A DNA stretch of 64,000 nucleotides from CAVRUD01 sp963849635 (GTDB taxonomy: Bacteria > Chloroflexota > Chloroflexia > Thermomicrobiales > UBA6265): assembly GCA_963849635.1 (NCBI GenBank), contig CAWKIA010000019.1, positions 271,467 to 335,466 of the forward strand, read 5' to 3'. Position 1 is the stretch's first letter; each line of letters begins with the position of its first letter. The notes under the pieces are model-generated. The model ran no database searches. It was not told where the DNA came from and saw nothing but the letters and a program-made list of their open reading frames with translations. Of the stretch, positions 51,543-61,684 are shown in pieces. Both the position numbers and the translations under genes were made by a program.

Positions 51543-52017
51543 CGTGCGTCTCCCTCCTGGCCCACCGACCGCAGGTTGCCCTGGCGATTGCCGAGTTCGT
51601 CCTCCGTGGTCAATAGTTGACCGATGGTCGATTCTTGCATCTCGTGCCCAATGATCATTCCATGTCCGAAGTTGCTCTACGTTTCTGTACACGCTTCGAG
51701 AAACGGCCACTCCGGTGAAGCTCGGTCAAGCAAGATCGGTATTTTCTGGTCCGGTACCTAGGACCAACAGCGCGACCGGTTCGCCCGCTCCCGTCTGCCA
51801 GGTGGAAGGATGCTTACGTGTTGCGTTGCCATCATGCGGCTCCATGACGTCGTGGAGGTGAGCGACAAACGAATTGGTCGGTGCGGTGGTTGGAAAACGC
51901 ATGGCGAGCATTATCTATCTAAAGGTAAGGTTGATGGAGCCTGAGAAGCGGCGACTGAGGAGGACAGTGGGAACGGGAACATCCCCGGCTCACCGTCCGC
52001 CTCAGTCGTGCCGTGCA
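51543..52017. other. Gene-free region
   Basis: About 475 bases between the formyltransferase start and the end of the next minus-strand gene. A minus-strand ORF at 51726-51911 has no RBS and no recognisable family. GGTCAATAGTTGACC near 51609 is a perfect palindrome (GGTCAA/TTGACC) lying about 65 nt upstream of the formyltransferase start and could be an operator. Confidence 0.45.
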
Positions 52018-52620
52018 CTATGCGGTCGGCGTCGCAGCGTTGGGAGTTCCGTCGGGGAATCCGGATCGACCGTCACCCATCCGAGTCCCGGTCACGGGCC
52101 GGGCACCGGCGCCCGGGAACTGCTGGACGATGGCGCCTGCTGGGTCGCGGATGGTGATTATCACTTTCGACCCGTCATCGATGAAGGTCTGTCCATCCTC
52201 GTTCACCAGCGGGTAGCCGTCGACAGTCGTTGTCCCGAGGAAGGTTCCGTCCGCGTCGGAGATCACCTGGACGGCCGTGAAATGGCCGCGACGCTCGCCG
52301 TCGGCCACCCACGTTCCGACATAGGCGGAGCAGAATTGCACGCCTTGTGGCCCAGCCTGGGAGAGCGGAAACATCAACAGCACAGACCCATCAGCGCTGA
52401 AATGGGATGGGACGGCGACCTGCGGATCCTCCGGTCGCGGAGGATTTGCCATCGCTAGCCAGGTGCCGGTCAACGGGTGTGTGGCCAGGGTGGAGGTCGT
52501 GGCGTCCTGGGCTGAGGTTTGACGAGTCGTTGAGGCGATGGCGAGGCCAAGCCCGCCCGCACCAAGGCCGGAGAGCGCGGTGCGGCGTGAGACGGACGCG
52601 GCGATTCGGGCAGTCGTCAT
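52018..52620 (-). CDS. Tat-exported protein of unknown function
   Basis: 200 residues from an ATG with AAGGAGATC upstream. The signal SVSRRTALSGLGAGGLGLAIAST has a twin arginine. The mature part starts THPLTGTWLAMANPPRPEDPQ, continues VAVPSHFSADGSVLLMFP and GHFTAVQVISDADGTFLGTTTVDGYPLVNEDGQTFIDDGSKVIITI, and ends NAATPTA. H-P-L-x-G-T-W followed by alternating strands suggests a small lipocalin-like or beta-sandwich fold. I do not know a function. Confidence 0.75.
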   Translation of the reverse strand: MTTARIAASVSRRTALSGLGAGGLGLAIASTTRQTSAQDATTSTLATHPLTGTWLAMANPPRPEDPQVAVPSHFSADGSVLLMFPLSQAGPQGVQFCSAYVGTWVADGERRGHFTAVQVISDADGTFLGTTTVDGYPLVNEDGQTFIDDGSKVIITIRDPAGAIVQQFPGAGARPVTGTRMGDGRSGFPDGTPNAATPTA

Positions 52621-52745
52621 GGGAGATCTCCTTCGATTGTCACTGTGGGTCAGAGATGGTGGACGTATGAGAGGCATGCTGAGGCCAGGACGGTCGACCG
52701 CTTTCTCCTATCTCCGCCGGTCGCTAAACGGGTATGAGAGGTGGG

Positions 52746-53111
52746 CTACTCCGGTAGGGCGTAAACGCAGTGGGGCGGACTGCCCAAAGCGGGCGTTTCG
52801 GCCGGCTCCGGGGAGGGAGCGTCGTGGGCGACGACTTCGTAGAACTTTCGTGAGTTGAGCCTCAGTCCGAGCGCGGCGAGCTTGACGTGGGCCGCTCGAA
52901 CATCGCGCTGCGCCGAGGAGGAGTCGGCAGCCTCCTCGGTCTCCCACAGCACCACGGCGAGGCCAGTACCCGGCTTGCCGTCGGCTAGGAGGTAGCAACC
53001 CCGGTAGCCGGGCGCCTGCCGGAGCGACGGCATTAATTCGTCGATCAGGATTCGCATTCCGGTGTTGTGATGCTCCGGGGGATACTGCGCGTGGCTGATG
53101 CGAGCGAACAT
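52746..53111 (-). CDS. Antibiotic biosynthesis monooxygenase (ABM)-like dimeric barrel protein
   Basis: 121 residues from an ATG with GGAGG 5 nt upstream. MFARISHAQYPPEHHNTGMRILIDELMPSLRQAPGYRGCYLLADGKPGTGLAVVLWETEEAADS is a ferredoxin-like ABM/DABB fold, followed by a Pro-rich tail. Members are heme-independent monooxygenases or small sensors. No partner gene is obvious. Confidence 0.75.
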   Translation of the reverse strand: MFARISHAQYPPEHHNTGMRILIDELMPSLRQAPGYRGCYLLADGKPGTGLAVVLWETEEAADSSSAQRDVRAAHVKLAALGLRLNSRKFYEVVAHDAPSPEPAETPALGSPPHCVYALPE

Positions 53112-53261
53112 CGGGACCTCCACACGTCGCGAGGCAATCGCCCCGATGTCTCCACCGTAGGGCGTGGCATTGCTCATGGCATCCGTGGAAGTACGAAGGC
53201 GGTACGGAATTGTGGTACGGAGATTCGCGTGGGACGGTTCGAACGTCCGACCGGGCGGGGA

Positions 53262-54861
53262 CTAGGATTGGTTTGGGAGGGCGGTATGGGTGTTCGCGGC
53301 GGCAGAGAGTTGGCCGCGGCTGGTCAGGCCCCATTTAGCCAGGATGCTGGCGACATGGCTCTCGGCGGTGCGCTCGCCGACGCTGAGAGCGTCGGCGATC
53401 TGGCGGTTCGAGAAGCCGCGGGCCACGAGTGGCAGCACCTCGCGTTCGCGCCGGGTGAGCACAGAGAGGGGTGGCACGGACAGCGGCAAGGCTGCAGTGG
53501 TGGGTTCCGATTGCTCCGCCGTATCGGGGAGCACGGCAAAGAGGCGCCAGTCGCCCGGGACGCCGGTGAGGCTGCGGGCGCCACGGTCCGCGAAGTGCAG
53601 CCCGGCCCCGGCGACCAGGTCTTTGACGGTGCTGGAGACGAGGATCTCGTCAGGGGCGGCCTGACTGGCGACCCAGGCGGCGAGCGGCACGGCGACGCCG
53701 CTCACCCGCTCGTCGCGCACCTCGCATTCGCCGGTGTGCAGCCCTGCCCGGGTCGGCAGACCAAGGTCCCGAGCTGCGCCGGCGATCGCTTCCGCGCAGC
53801 GGATGGCCCGGGCCGGCCCGTCGAACGTGGCTACCACACGGTCGCCCGTCAACTCAAGGGGGCGGCCCCGAAAGTGGTCGAGATCTCGGCGTGCCAACAC
53901 CTGGAATCGGTCGTGGAGTTCAGTCCAGCGTCGGTCGCCGAGCGCGACGGCCTGCCCGGCTGTGCCGGCGACATCGCATCGCCAGGACGGTGGCCAGGAC
54001 GTGGTCGGGCGACGCGACCGGCCGCGTGCCGGTGACAAATGCCTCGATCTCGTCGACGAGGGCATCCACGTCTCCGACAATCGGAAGATAGTCGCTGCCA
54101 GGCAGCTCGACCAAGCGAGCGCCGGGGATATGGGCGGCGACGTAGCGGCCATGGTTCACGTTATAGACCTGGCAGTCCAGGCGATGCAGCACGAGCGTGG
54201 GCACGCGGATCGTCGGCAATACGTGGCGGACATCGATCATGGAGTCCATGCGTTCGAGGGCCACGAATGCACCGGGGCTCGAGCCCAATCGCCGGAGGGT
54301 GCTGAACCAGGTGCGGAAAGCGGGGTCGTCCGCGACACTCGGCGCAAACGCGGCGAGGTCGTCGACGTTCCCCCAGGTCTCGTGAATCGTGGTGGCAAGT
54401 TCGTCGAGATCCGCCGCGAACGTCTCTGCGGTGCGAGGCCACGGGTAGTCGGGCTTTCGCACCTCTGAGGCGTAGGCGGCGTAGAGGATGAGGGCGGAGA
54501 CTCGCTCGGGGTAGGTGGCGGCGAAAAGGCAGGCGAGCGGGGCACTCTCGGAGATGCCGAAGAGGATGGCGCGCTTCGAGCCGGAGGCGTCCATCACGGC
54601 CCGTACGTCGTCCATCCGCACCTCCATCGAGGCGATCCCGGCGGACCGGTCGGAGAGTCCGGTGCCGCGTTTGTCGAAGGTGATGAGACGGGAGAAGGAG
54701 GCCAACCGCCGCAGGTATCGGGCGAAGCCCGGCTCCTCCCAGGAGTACTCCACGTGGGAGACGGAGCCAGAGCCGTGGACAAGGTCGATGGGGCCGTCGC
54801 CGACGACCTGGTAGGCGATGCTGACGTCGCCGTTCCGAGCGTACTTGGTTCGCGGCGCCAT
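53262..54861 (-). CDS. Alpha/beta hydrolase - class III cyclase-like - LuxR HTH fusion regulator, one frameshift
   Basis: About 532 residues. Domain 1 (1-270) is an alpha/beta hydrolase: VSIAYQVVGDGPIDLVHGSGSVSHVEYSWE, LITFDKRGTGLSDR, AILFGISESAPLACLFAATYPERV (nucleophile Ser) and PTLVLHRLDCQVYNVNHGRYVAAHIPGARLVELPGSDYLPI. Domain 2 (about 290-440) is cyclase-like: CDVAGTAGQAVALGDRRWTELHDRF, GDRVVATFDGPARAIRCAEAI, LPTRAGLHTGECEV, GVAVPLAAWVASQAAPDEILVSSTVKDLVAG. Domain 3 is a LuxR helix-turn-helix: VLTRREREVLPLVARGFSNRQIADALSVGERTAESHVASILAKWGLTSRGQL. The frame shifts by one base near 53988, between domains 1 and 2. Catalytic residues of the cyclase look incomplete, so it may only bind a ligand. 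Confidence 0.85.
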
Positions 54862-55000
54862 TGCCCCATTACCCCGTTCGGTGCGCGCTTGCCCGCGGAG
54901 AACGCGCGGGCCAGTCCCGTGGTATTCCGATGTCCCGTTCAGACCTCCAGCCTACCACGGTCACGGGGTGCGTCGGGCTGTGGTGGGTTGGTTGTGGGGC

Positions 55001-55945
55001 TTATTGGCTGGCGAGGAGGCCGACGACTGGGGCGAACTGGTCGATATGATCCTCCAGGCCGGTGTTGATGACGATATAGGAGATGCCGTATTCGGCGCGG
55101 CGGTGGCGGAGATCCTCGGCCATTTGCTCGGGGGTGCCGATCAGGGCGTGGGGTGAGGTGAGCAGGTCGTCGGGGGTGAGCCCGGGAAAGTTCCCGGCGA
55201 TGCGTTCGGCGGCGGCGCGGCGGTTGTCTGTTATCTCGAAGACGTAGATCAGGATGTTGCATTCGGGATCGCGGGAGCTGCCGGCGGCGGTCCTGACCCA
55301 CTCGACTTTGCGCTCAAGTGCTTCGGCCTTTATCTCAAGGTGATCGAGGCCGCCGCCGGGCAAAGCCTTGGCGCAGTAGCCGACGATGTCCGCCTCCCGG
55401 GCCGCAAACGTGAGGAGGCGCTTGCCGCCGCCGCCCAGGTAGATCGGAGGGTGCGGCTTCTGGATGGGAAGCGGTGCACCGGCCAGACCGGCGATCCGGT
55501 AGTGGTCACCGGTGAACTCGAAGGGTTCGCCACTTGCGAGGCCCTTGACGATCCGGACGGTCTCTTCGAGGCGGGAGACACGCACGCCGGGTGGGTCGAA
55601 CGGGATGTTGGTCATCTCGTACTCGGACTTGAGCCAACCCGCCCCGATACCGAGTTCGAAGCGGCCGTCGGAGAATAGGTCGATCGTGGCCGCCTCCTTG
55701 TAGAGGAGGGCAGGGTGACGGAAGTCGTTGCAGAAGACCCAGCTCGACACACGCAGGGTCTGGGTCGCGTCGGCGGCGGACATCAGGGCGGGGACAGTCG
55801 CGAGACGGTCGGGAAAGTGGTCGGGGACGGTGATAGTGGAGTAGCCGAGAGCTTCCAGCTTCCTGGCTTTGTCGGTCCACTCGCGCTTTGAACCGGCGCT
55901 CGCCGTCGTAAACCCAAACCGAAATGGCCGGACCTCGTTCGTCAC
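55001..55945 (-). CDS. LLM class (F420-dependent) oxidoreductase
   Basis: 314 residues from a GTG. RFGFTTASAGSKREWTDKARKLEALGYSTITVPDHF is the luciferase-like start; TQTLRVSSWVFCNDFRHPALLYKEAATIDLFSDGRFELGIGAGWLKSEYEMTNIPFDPPGVRVSRLEETVRIVKGL is the conserved core, and PHPPIYLGGGGKRLLTFAAREADIVGY the cofactor-side loop. It matches the mycobacterial/Chloroflexota F420-dependent subgroup rather than FMN luciferases. It reduces or oxidises an unknown substrate with F420. Confidence 0.9.
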   Translation of the reverse strand: MTNEVRPFRFGFTTASAGSKREWTDKARKLEALGYSTITVPDHFPDRLATVPALMSAADATQTLRVSSWVFCNDFRHPALLYKEAATIDLFSDGRFELGIGAGWLKSEYEMTNIPFDPPGVRVSRLEETVRIVKGLASGEPFEFTGDHYRIAGLAGAPLPIQKPHPPIYLGGGGKRLLTFAAREADIVGYCAKALPGGGLDHLEIKAEALERKVEWVRTAAGSSRDPECNILIYVFEITDNRRAAAERIAGNFPGLTPDDLLTSPHALIGTPEQMAEDLRHRRAEYGISYIVINTGLEDHIDQFAPVVGLLASQ

Positions 55946-56117
55946 GTCGTCCTTGTCCTTCCAATGATTGCCGGCACCTGGATTCGATGGCGCCAAGATG
56001 ATGCACAAGCGTGCGGGGCGAACTCCGCGTCGATTCTACGTGTCGCCGGCATGGATCTGTGTGCGGTTCAGATCATCGAGGGGGCAGGTCTCAGATGGAA
56101 GGACGACAGGAGGTGGA

Positions 56118-56546
56118 CTACTCCGCCAGACGCTTGTCGAGTTGCGCGAGCACCTGTGGCCACGCCCGATCGTGACCATCACGAGATTCCTCGTCGGCGA
56201 AGCCGGCGTGAGTCAGGCGGAGCTGCGTCCCACCCCCGCTGGGAGCAAGCTCGACCGTAACGACGGTCTCGGCACCTTTTGTGCCGCGCTCGCCGGTCAG
56301 CCAGGTCAGCTCGACCAGCCGGTTGGACTCAAGACGCAGGAAGCGGCCGTAGTGGGGATGGCGCTCGTCCTGGAAATGGGTTTCGAAGAAGAAGGGAGCG
56401 TTGACCTTGGCCTGCATCAGGACCGTGCCAGGAGCAGCGAACCAGCGGTCGAATTCCTCGGTCCAGGCGCGATAGAGGGCGTCCGGTGGCGCGGTCATCG
56501 CTCGTTCGACGGTGAGTCGATGCGGCCGCGACGAAAGGTCCGGCAC
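56118..56546 (-). CDS. SRPBCC (AHSA1-like) domain protein
   Basis: 142 residues from a GTG. LTVERAMTAPPDALYRAWTEEFDRWFAAPGTVLM, HPHYGRFLRLESNRLVELTWLTG, ETVVTVELAPSGGGTQLRLTHAGFADEESRDGHDRAWPQVLAQLDKRLAE follow the START/Bet v1-like AHSA1 pattern. These cytosolic proteins bind hydrophobic ligands or act as chaperone cofactors. A second, different member is at 57840. Confidence 0.88.
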   Translation of the reverse strand: MPDLSSRPHRLTVERAMTAPPDALYRAWTEEFDRWFAAPGTVLMQAKVNAPFFFETHFQDERHPHYGRFLRLESNRLVELTWLTGERGTKGAETVVTVELAPSGGGTQLRLTHAGFADEESRDGHDRAWPQVLAQLDKRLAE

Positions 56547-56733
56547 GGTAACGGATGTTTTTATGACGACCTCCTACGGCGACGTTCCGCTCGATGTGCT
56601 CTCCATTCCTCGTAGAGCATATACCCCGAAACGCATATTCGCCGTGACCGCAACTTGTGAGCCACGGTGGCACACCATCCGCCGGGTGGCGGTGGGCTGA
56701 CGGCCGGGAGGGGCATTCAAGTGAACGGGCCGA

Positions 56734-57636
56734 TTACGCGCGGCGGGCCGTGCGTTTGGTCCGGGCGGAGATCGCGTTCTGGATGTCGGTCAGATCCGCC
56801 AGTCTGGTCCGCTGGCGGTTTAGTTCCGTGCGCAGATCGACGCCGAGGCGATCGAAGACGGGCTCGCCAGCGGCGAATGAGCGCCAGAGGCGGCCCGATT
56901 CGCTGGTGCGGATGGTGGCTAATTCGGTGTTGAGGTCGGCGATGACGTCGTCCAGGCGTTCGAGCTCGCGCAGCGACCAGGCGAGGCGGGCGGCGACCGT
57001 CGGCAGCCCGTGGGGACCGTCGGCCGCGTCGGCATCGCGCTTGATCGCGACCAGCGTGTCGAGGTCGCGCTCGTGGAAGGCGTGGTTGACCTTGAGCATG
57101 ACCTCCTGGCGCCTGGCTCGATCCTCGTCATTCTTGGCGAGGTCCGGGTGGTAGCGGCGGGCGAGTTCGAGGTAGACCCGCTTGATCTGGGCGGCGAGGG
57201 CCGCGCCTTCCTCCGACTGGTCGATGTCGCCGCCGTGCCGGGCGCTGCGGAAGGCGGCGTCGGCGGTGGACCAATCGTCGTCTTCTGGTTCGGGCGGCTT
57301 TGGCGTCGGGCGGGGCTTGCCGCGGAGGCGAGCGATGCGGCGTTCACACAGGCCGATCGCCCGGCGGACGTAGTCCAGCTCGGCGAAGACGGAGGCGAAT
57401 CTGATCTGGGCTTCGGCGGCGAAGCGGTTGAGATTGTGGGTCAAGTCGGCGAGTTGCGCTTGCAATTCGGCGACGATGCGGCGGCGCGCCTCGATCTCGA
57501 GGAGGGCATGAGCGTAGGCGCGGTCTTCGGCGGTAAAGACACGGACAAGCGACGCGGAACCGGACAAGGACGGCTCTCCAGAACTGGGATCGATGCGGGG
57601 CGGCGGGCCGCCGTTCGATGGCATACGATCGATCAT
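56734..57636 (-). CDS. J-domain protein with coiled coils
   Basis: 300 residues. An N-terminal coiled-coil (VFTAEDRAYAHALLEIEARRRIVAELQAQLADLTHNLNRFAAEAQIRF) is followed by a basic/Pro linker (RGKPRPTPKPPEPEDDD), a J domain with ALAAQIKRVYLELARRYHPDLAKNDEDRARRQEVMLKVNHAF, where HPD is the DnaK-activating motif, and a second helical part. It probably recruits DnaK to a specific client. The start at MIDRMPSNGG is chosen over upstream in-frame codons that lie in non-coding sequence. Confidence 0.85.
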   Translation of the reverse strand: MIDRMPSNGGPPPRIDPSSGEPSLSGSASLVRVFTAEDRAYAHALLEIEARRRIVAELQAQLADLTHNLNRFAAEAQIRFASVFAELDYVRRAIGLCERRIARLRGKPRPTPKPPEPEDDDWSTADAAFRSARHGGDIDQSEEGAALAAQIKRVYLELARRYHPDLAKNDEDRARRQEVMLKVNHAFHERDLDTLVAIKRDADAADGPHGLPTVAARLAWSLRELERLDDVIADLNTELATIRTSESGRLWRSFAAGEPVFDRLGVDLRTELNRQRTRLADLTDIQNAISARTKRTARRA

Positions 57637-57839
57637 ACACCCGGAACCGGGCAGAATCTGCCCCCAGCGGCGAAGGATTTTCGACGGTTTTCGCAACCGT
57701 CCGAACATGCCTCGACCGGTTCCCGCGGAGGGCAATCCGACATTATCGCACCGATCGGGCGGTATCCCCAGGAAGACCTGGACGCTCGTCTTGAAGCGAT
57801 GCTCGAGGTCACTGACGAGAGCTATGAGGGAGTACGAAC

Positions 57840-58319
57840 GTGTCCAATCCTCCAACACTAGGATCGTCGCGGACTTCAGTTGTGATTCCAGCCTCACGGG
57901 CGGCGCTCTACCGGGCATTCACCGATCCGGCGGCGCTCGAGGCCTGGCAGGCGCCGGGGGAGATGACCGGCAAGGTGCATGCCTTCGACCTTCGAGTTGG
58001 GGGCGGGTACGAGATGTCGCTGTTCTACCCGGTCTCCGATGAGGAGTCCGTCGGCAAGTCAGGAGAGCGCGAGGACCGGTTTTCGACGCGGTTCGTCGAA
58101 CTGTCTCCGCCGGCGCGCATCGTGCAGGTGGTCACGTTTGACTCGGATGACCCTGGGTTCGCGGGCGAAATGACGATGACGATCACGCTTGAGGAGCAGG
58201 CGGGCGGGACGGAGGTGACGATCAGCTATGAGGGCATTCCGGCGGGGATACGGCCGGAGGACAACGAGTTGGGGACGCGGATGTCGTTGGAAAAGCTGGG
58301 GAGGTATGTCGGTCGGTGA
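57840..58319 (+). CDS. SRPBCC (AHSA1-like) domain protein
   Basis: 159 residues from a GTG with GAGGGAG upstream. SVVIPASRAALYRAFTDPAALEAWQAPGEMTGKVHAFDLRVGGGYEMSLFYP, FSTRFVELSPPARIVQVVTFDSDDPGFAGEMTMTITLEEQAGGTEVTISYEGIPAGI and a C-terminal helix are typical of AHSA1/activator-of-Hsp90-like START proteins. Ligand unknown. Confidence 0.9.
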   Translation: MSNPPTLGSSRTSVVIPASRAALYRAFTDPAALEAWQAPGEMTGKVHAFDLRVGGGYEMSLFYPVSDEESVGKSGEREDRFSTRFVELSPPARIVQVVTFDSDDPGFAGEMTMTITLEEQAGGTEVTISYEGIPAGIRPEDNELGTRMSLEKLGRYVGR

Positions 58320-58490
58320 CAGGGAGGGCCGATTCCGCTGTCTCCCGCAGCAAGAGAACTCTGCGTCTCTGGCTGAGTGACGGAAGCCGGCACAAGCCGG
58401 CTCGCGACCTCGGGACGAAAAGGCGGGGCGATGCCAACGAATGCCCCAATTCTGCAATCCTTACTTTTCGGCTAGTAGGCCAACGGTTGG

Positions 58491-61400
58491 CTAAGCGATA
58501 ACGGCTCCGCTTGAGGTGATGTGGCTGACCTGATTGAGGCCGGAGTAGACGATGGCAAGGATCTCGGTGTCGAGGGTGGCGCCGGGGTCGAGGTGGCCGA
58601 CCGTGTTCTGGGCGATGGCCTGGTCGAGGCGGTAGGGGTAGGCGGTGCAGGGTTCGGTGATGATGGTGTTGACGCCGTGGGCCTCCTCGTAGGCGCCGAA
58701 GACGCAGATGTAGGGGAGGATCGTTGGGTCAAAGGCGAGGGCGAATCCGAGCCGCTCTTCCGTGTGGGTAACGGCGCACCAACCGGCGTCGAGTTCGACC
58801 GCGTCGAAGAAGTGGACCTGGCCGGAGTCTCCAGCCGGCACCTGGCGAAGGTCGATCTGGCCGTCGAGGCCGGTCGCGTACGGCCACTGGACTTCGGTCG
58901 AGGTGAATCCGGTGCTGACCTCGCGATCGACGAGGACGCGCCGGGCGGGGAGGTCGAGGCGGGCGGGGCCACGCAGAGCGAGGGAGGCGTGGGGTTTCCA
59001 CAGGAACTTCAGTGGGGTGTCCGCCATGTTTTGAATGACATAACGGAGGCGCAAGGTCGAATCTGAACCCTCCAAGGTGAGCCATTTCTCAAACCGTGCG
59101 CCCGTGGCGCGGCCCGTGTTTGCCAGCCTGATGACAGATCGCTCGGTTGAGTCCTCGATGATTTCCAGGTCGGCAGGTACCGACCAGATTTCGCCGTGGT
59201 CGGGGTAGGCGACGCCGTCAATCTCGGCGGGGGCATCGGATGGAAAGACCTCGTCCCAGCCTCCGGCCCATCCGCTATCGTACCCCGCTCCATATTCCGC
59301 CACAGCGGGCGGCAGATGCGGGTTCTGCCAGAGGAGTTCGCGGCTGGTTGGCAGGTGGATCAGCGACCAGATGCGGCCGCCGAGTTGGGGCAAAACGGTG
59401 ATTCGGAGGAAGTCGTTCTCCAGGGCGACGGCGTCGAGCCCGTGGATAGCGCCGCCGGTAGTCAAGCGAACCGTCATGCACTGTCCTCCTGGGGCAAGTC
59501 GGCGGACCCGATAGCGGGCGGAGGTCAGCGGCAAGAGACGAACATCTAGTCCAGTCTTCATGAGCGACTCACCTGAGAGCGTTTCCGCTTGCCCAATGTC
59601 GGCGGTGATGGAGTAGGTCGCCGTGGGGTCAAGACCTTTCAGTTGCAGGGATTGGTCGCCGGCCAGCGAGAGGTTACGGAACGCGAGGACGACTGCGTCT
59701 GAGCCCGCTCCGTCGTGGAACTGGAATGCCTCCCAGGCGGACGGCGGCTTCAGCGTGGCAGAGTCGAGGGTCGGTTGGGGGAGGAGGTGGGCGACGTAGC
59801 CGTCCTTGAGGAGGTGGCGGTACTCCTTGAACGCCGCAATCTCCTCGGCGACGATGCGCCGGGTTTGGGCCGTCCATTGGGTCATCCGGCAGGAGATGCC
59901 GAAGGCGCCGAGCATCCGGGAGCGGACATGGGCCCGCAGGACCGGGTCGGGCAGGTCGTGGCGATCGAGCCCTTCGTAACGGGATTCGACCAGCCAGGTG
60001 TTGAGCATCGAGGGCGGGAAGAGGTAGGTGGCCCCGGCCATGTGGGCGCGGACGCGCTGGGGCGGATCGGTGGCGTCGCTGACCCAGGCGGTGTGGGTTT
60101 TGGCGGCGAAGCCGAAATCCATCCTGGTCCCGCCGCCGGCGCAGTTCTCGATGATGAGATCGGGGAAGCGGGCGCGGAGGGCGTCGAGGACGACGTAGAC
60201 ACCGTTGAGTTGGGCGGCTTCGGCATCGCCAAGGCCATGGCCATGATCGGGGTTGTCGCAGACGCCCCAGTAGTTACTGTCCCACTTGAGCCAGCGGGCG
60301 CCGATCGAGTCGACGAGGTTGCTGACCCAGTCGGTCGCCCAGGATTGCACCTCGGGGTTGCCGAAACAGAGCCAGGCGGCGTTGGTGTCCGGTGGCCAGT
60401 CGGGACCGATGAAGTGGCCATCGCTGGTCGCGATCCACTCGGGTTTCCAGGAGGCGAACGAGGCGGTACGGAGGTCGACCCGCTCCGGTTCGACCCAGAT
60501 GCCGGCGTGGAGGCCGTGGGAGCGGACGAGATCGGTGAAGCCCTTCAGCCCTTCCGGGAATTTTTCTCGGTTCTCGACCCAGTGGCCGAGGCCGGTGGTG
60601 AAAAGGTCACGGCGGTCGTTCTTGGGACTGCCGACCCACCAGCCGGCGTCGAGGTAAAAGATCTCGACCCCAAGGTCGGCGGCAATCTTGACTTCTTCGG
60701 CCAGGGTGGCGTGGTCGAGGTCGCAAAAGTAGGAGTACCAGGTGTTGTACTGGACCCAGGGGAAGTCGGCCGGGAGCGGCGGCGAGAGGACGGCGCGGTG
60801 GAAGTCGTATTGGGCGGCGGCGGCCCCGTCGAGGTCACCGGTGAATGAGCCGAAAAAGGTGACGGGGGAGGTCCAGACGGTTCCGGGAACGAGGTCCGGA
60901 TCGTTGCCGACTGGGGCGAGGGCGGCTTGCACGGATCCTGACTCATCGGAGTAGGAGGCGTCGAGGCGCCAGCGGCCGGAGTATTCGAGGCCGCTGAAGA
61001 TGCCGGTGCCGGCACCAGTGACTTCGGCAATGGCGAACCAGGCGGTTTCGTCCCAGGTGGAGCGGATGCCGGACTCGCCAAGGTAAGGCTCAGTTACGGG
61101 GCGCTCTTCGAGCCGGAAGGAGCGGTACTCGCCGGATTCGGGGCGCCAGCCGCCTTGCTGTTGTACCCCGGCGACCGTTGAGAGGGTGGGAACAACACTT
61201 GTGGCGACCGTGAGGACGCATGGGACCGCGCTGCGCAGAGTGCCGGGTTCGATGGTCTCGATGTCGAGCCATTGTTGCAGGACGGCGAGGTTGTCGTGGC
61301 AGCGGATGTTGACTGTGATGGTCAGCGGGGCGAGGTCGAGGCGAATGGCGAGCGTGATGTGGGTGCCGTCTTCGACGGCACTCGCACCGAGCAGTTTTGC

Positions 61401-61657
61401 CGAGCTGAGCGGGCCGAGGGTGGACGGACCGGACCAGTCGAGGGAGAACACGGAGTTGTTCGCCGTGCCGTTGAGCTGGGCGCCGATGGTGGGTTGCAGG
61501 TGATCCAGGAGGAGACCGTGATCAGGGGACCATCTGAGACGAAGACGGATGAAGTCGGTTGTGAGTTCCCACAGGGTGATTGACCGTCGGTGGCTGAGCG
61601 GGCGGTGGACCCGGTTGTAGAGGACAGAGTGGTCCAGGCGTGAGATTCGGGAGGCAC
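58491..61657 (-). CDS. GH36 alpha-galactosidase in one frame with a mutarotase-like domain
   Basis: GTG 61657 follows AGAAGGAG; within the first dozen codons the frame shifts to LDHSVLYNRVHRPLSHRRS, and the main frame then runs to 58491. Residues about 1-700 are GH36: DFPWVQYNTWYSYFCDLDHATLAEEVKIAADLGVEIFYLDAGWW, GIWVEPERVD, WLKWDSNYWGVCDN (nucleophile Asp), IIENCAGGGTRMDFGF and AWVSDATDP (acid/base Asp). The last 330 residues (ALENDFLRITVLPQLGGRIWSLIHLPTSRELLWQNPHLPP, GGWDEVFPSDAP, WPYATGLDGQIDL) form an aldose-1-epimerase-like beta-sandwich. AGGAGG lies 7 nt before an internal ATG at the domain junction (about 59476), so this may be two overlapping genes joined by an indel. Releases alpha-galactose. 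Confidence 0.87.
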
Positions 61658-61676
61658 AGAGGCTCCTTCTAGAAAC

Positions 61677-61684
61677 GAGACGTA
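61677..61684 (-). promoter_or_regulatory. CTCACGTCTC-type leader word before the GH36 gene
   Basis: On the coding strand TACGTCTCGTTTCTAGAAGG leads straight into the RBS and start, closely matching the copZ leader (CACGTCTCGTTCTTGGAGG). It overlaps the inner end of the family E repeat. Confidence 0.4.

Noticed and set aside
51726..51911. Minus-strand ORF of 61 codons in the gap upstream of the formyltransferase
   Set aside because: No RBS, no recognised family and codon use unlike neighbours.
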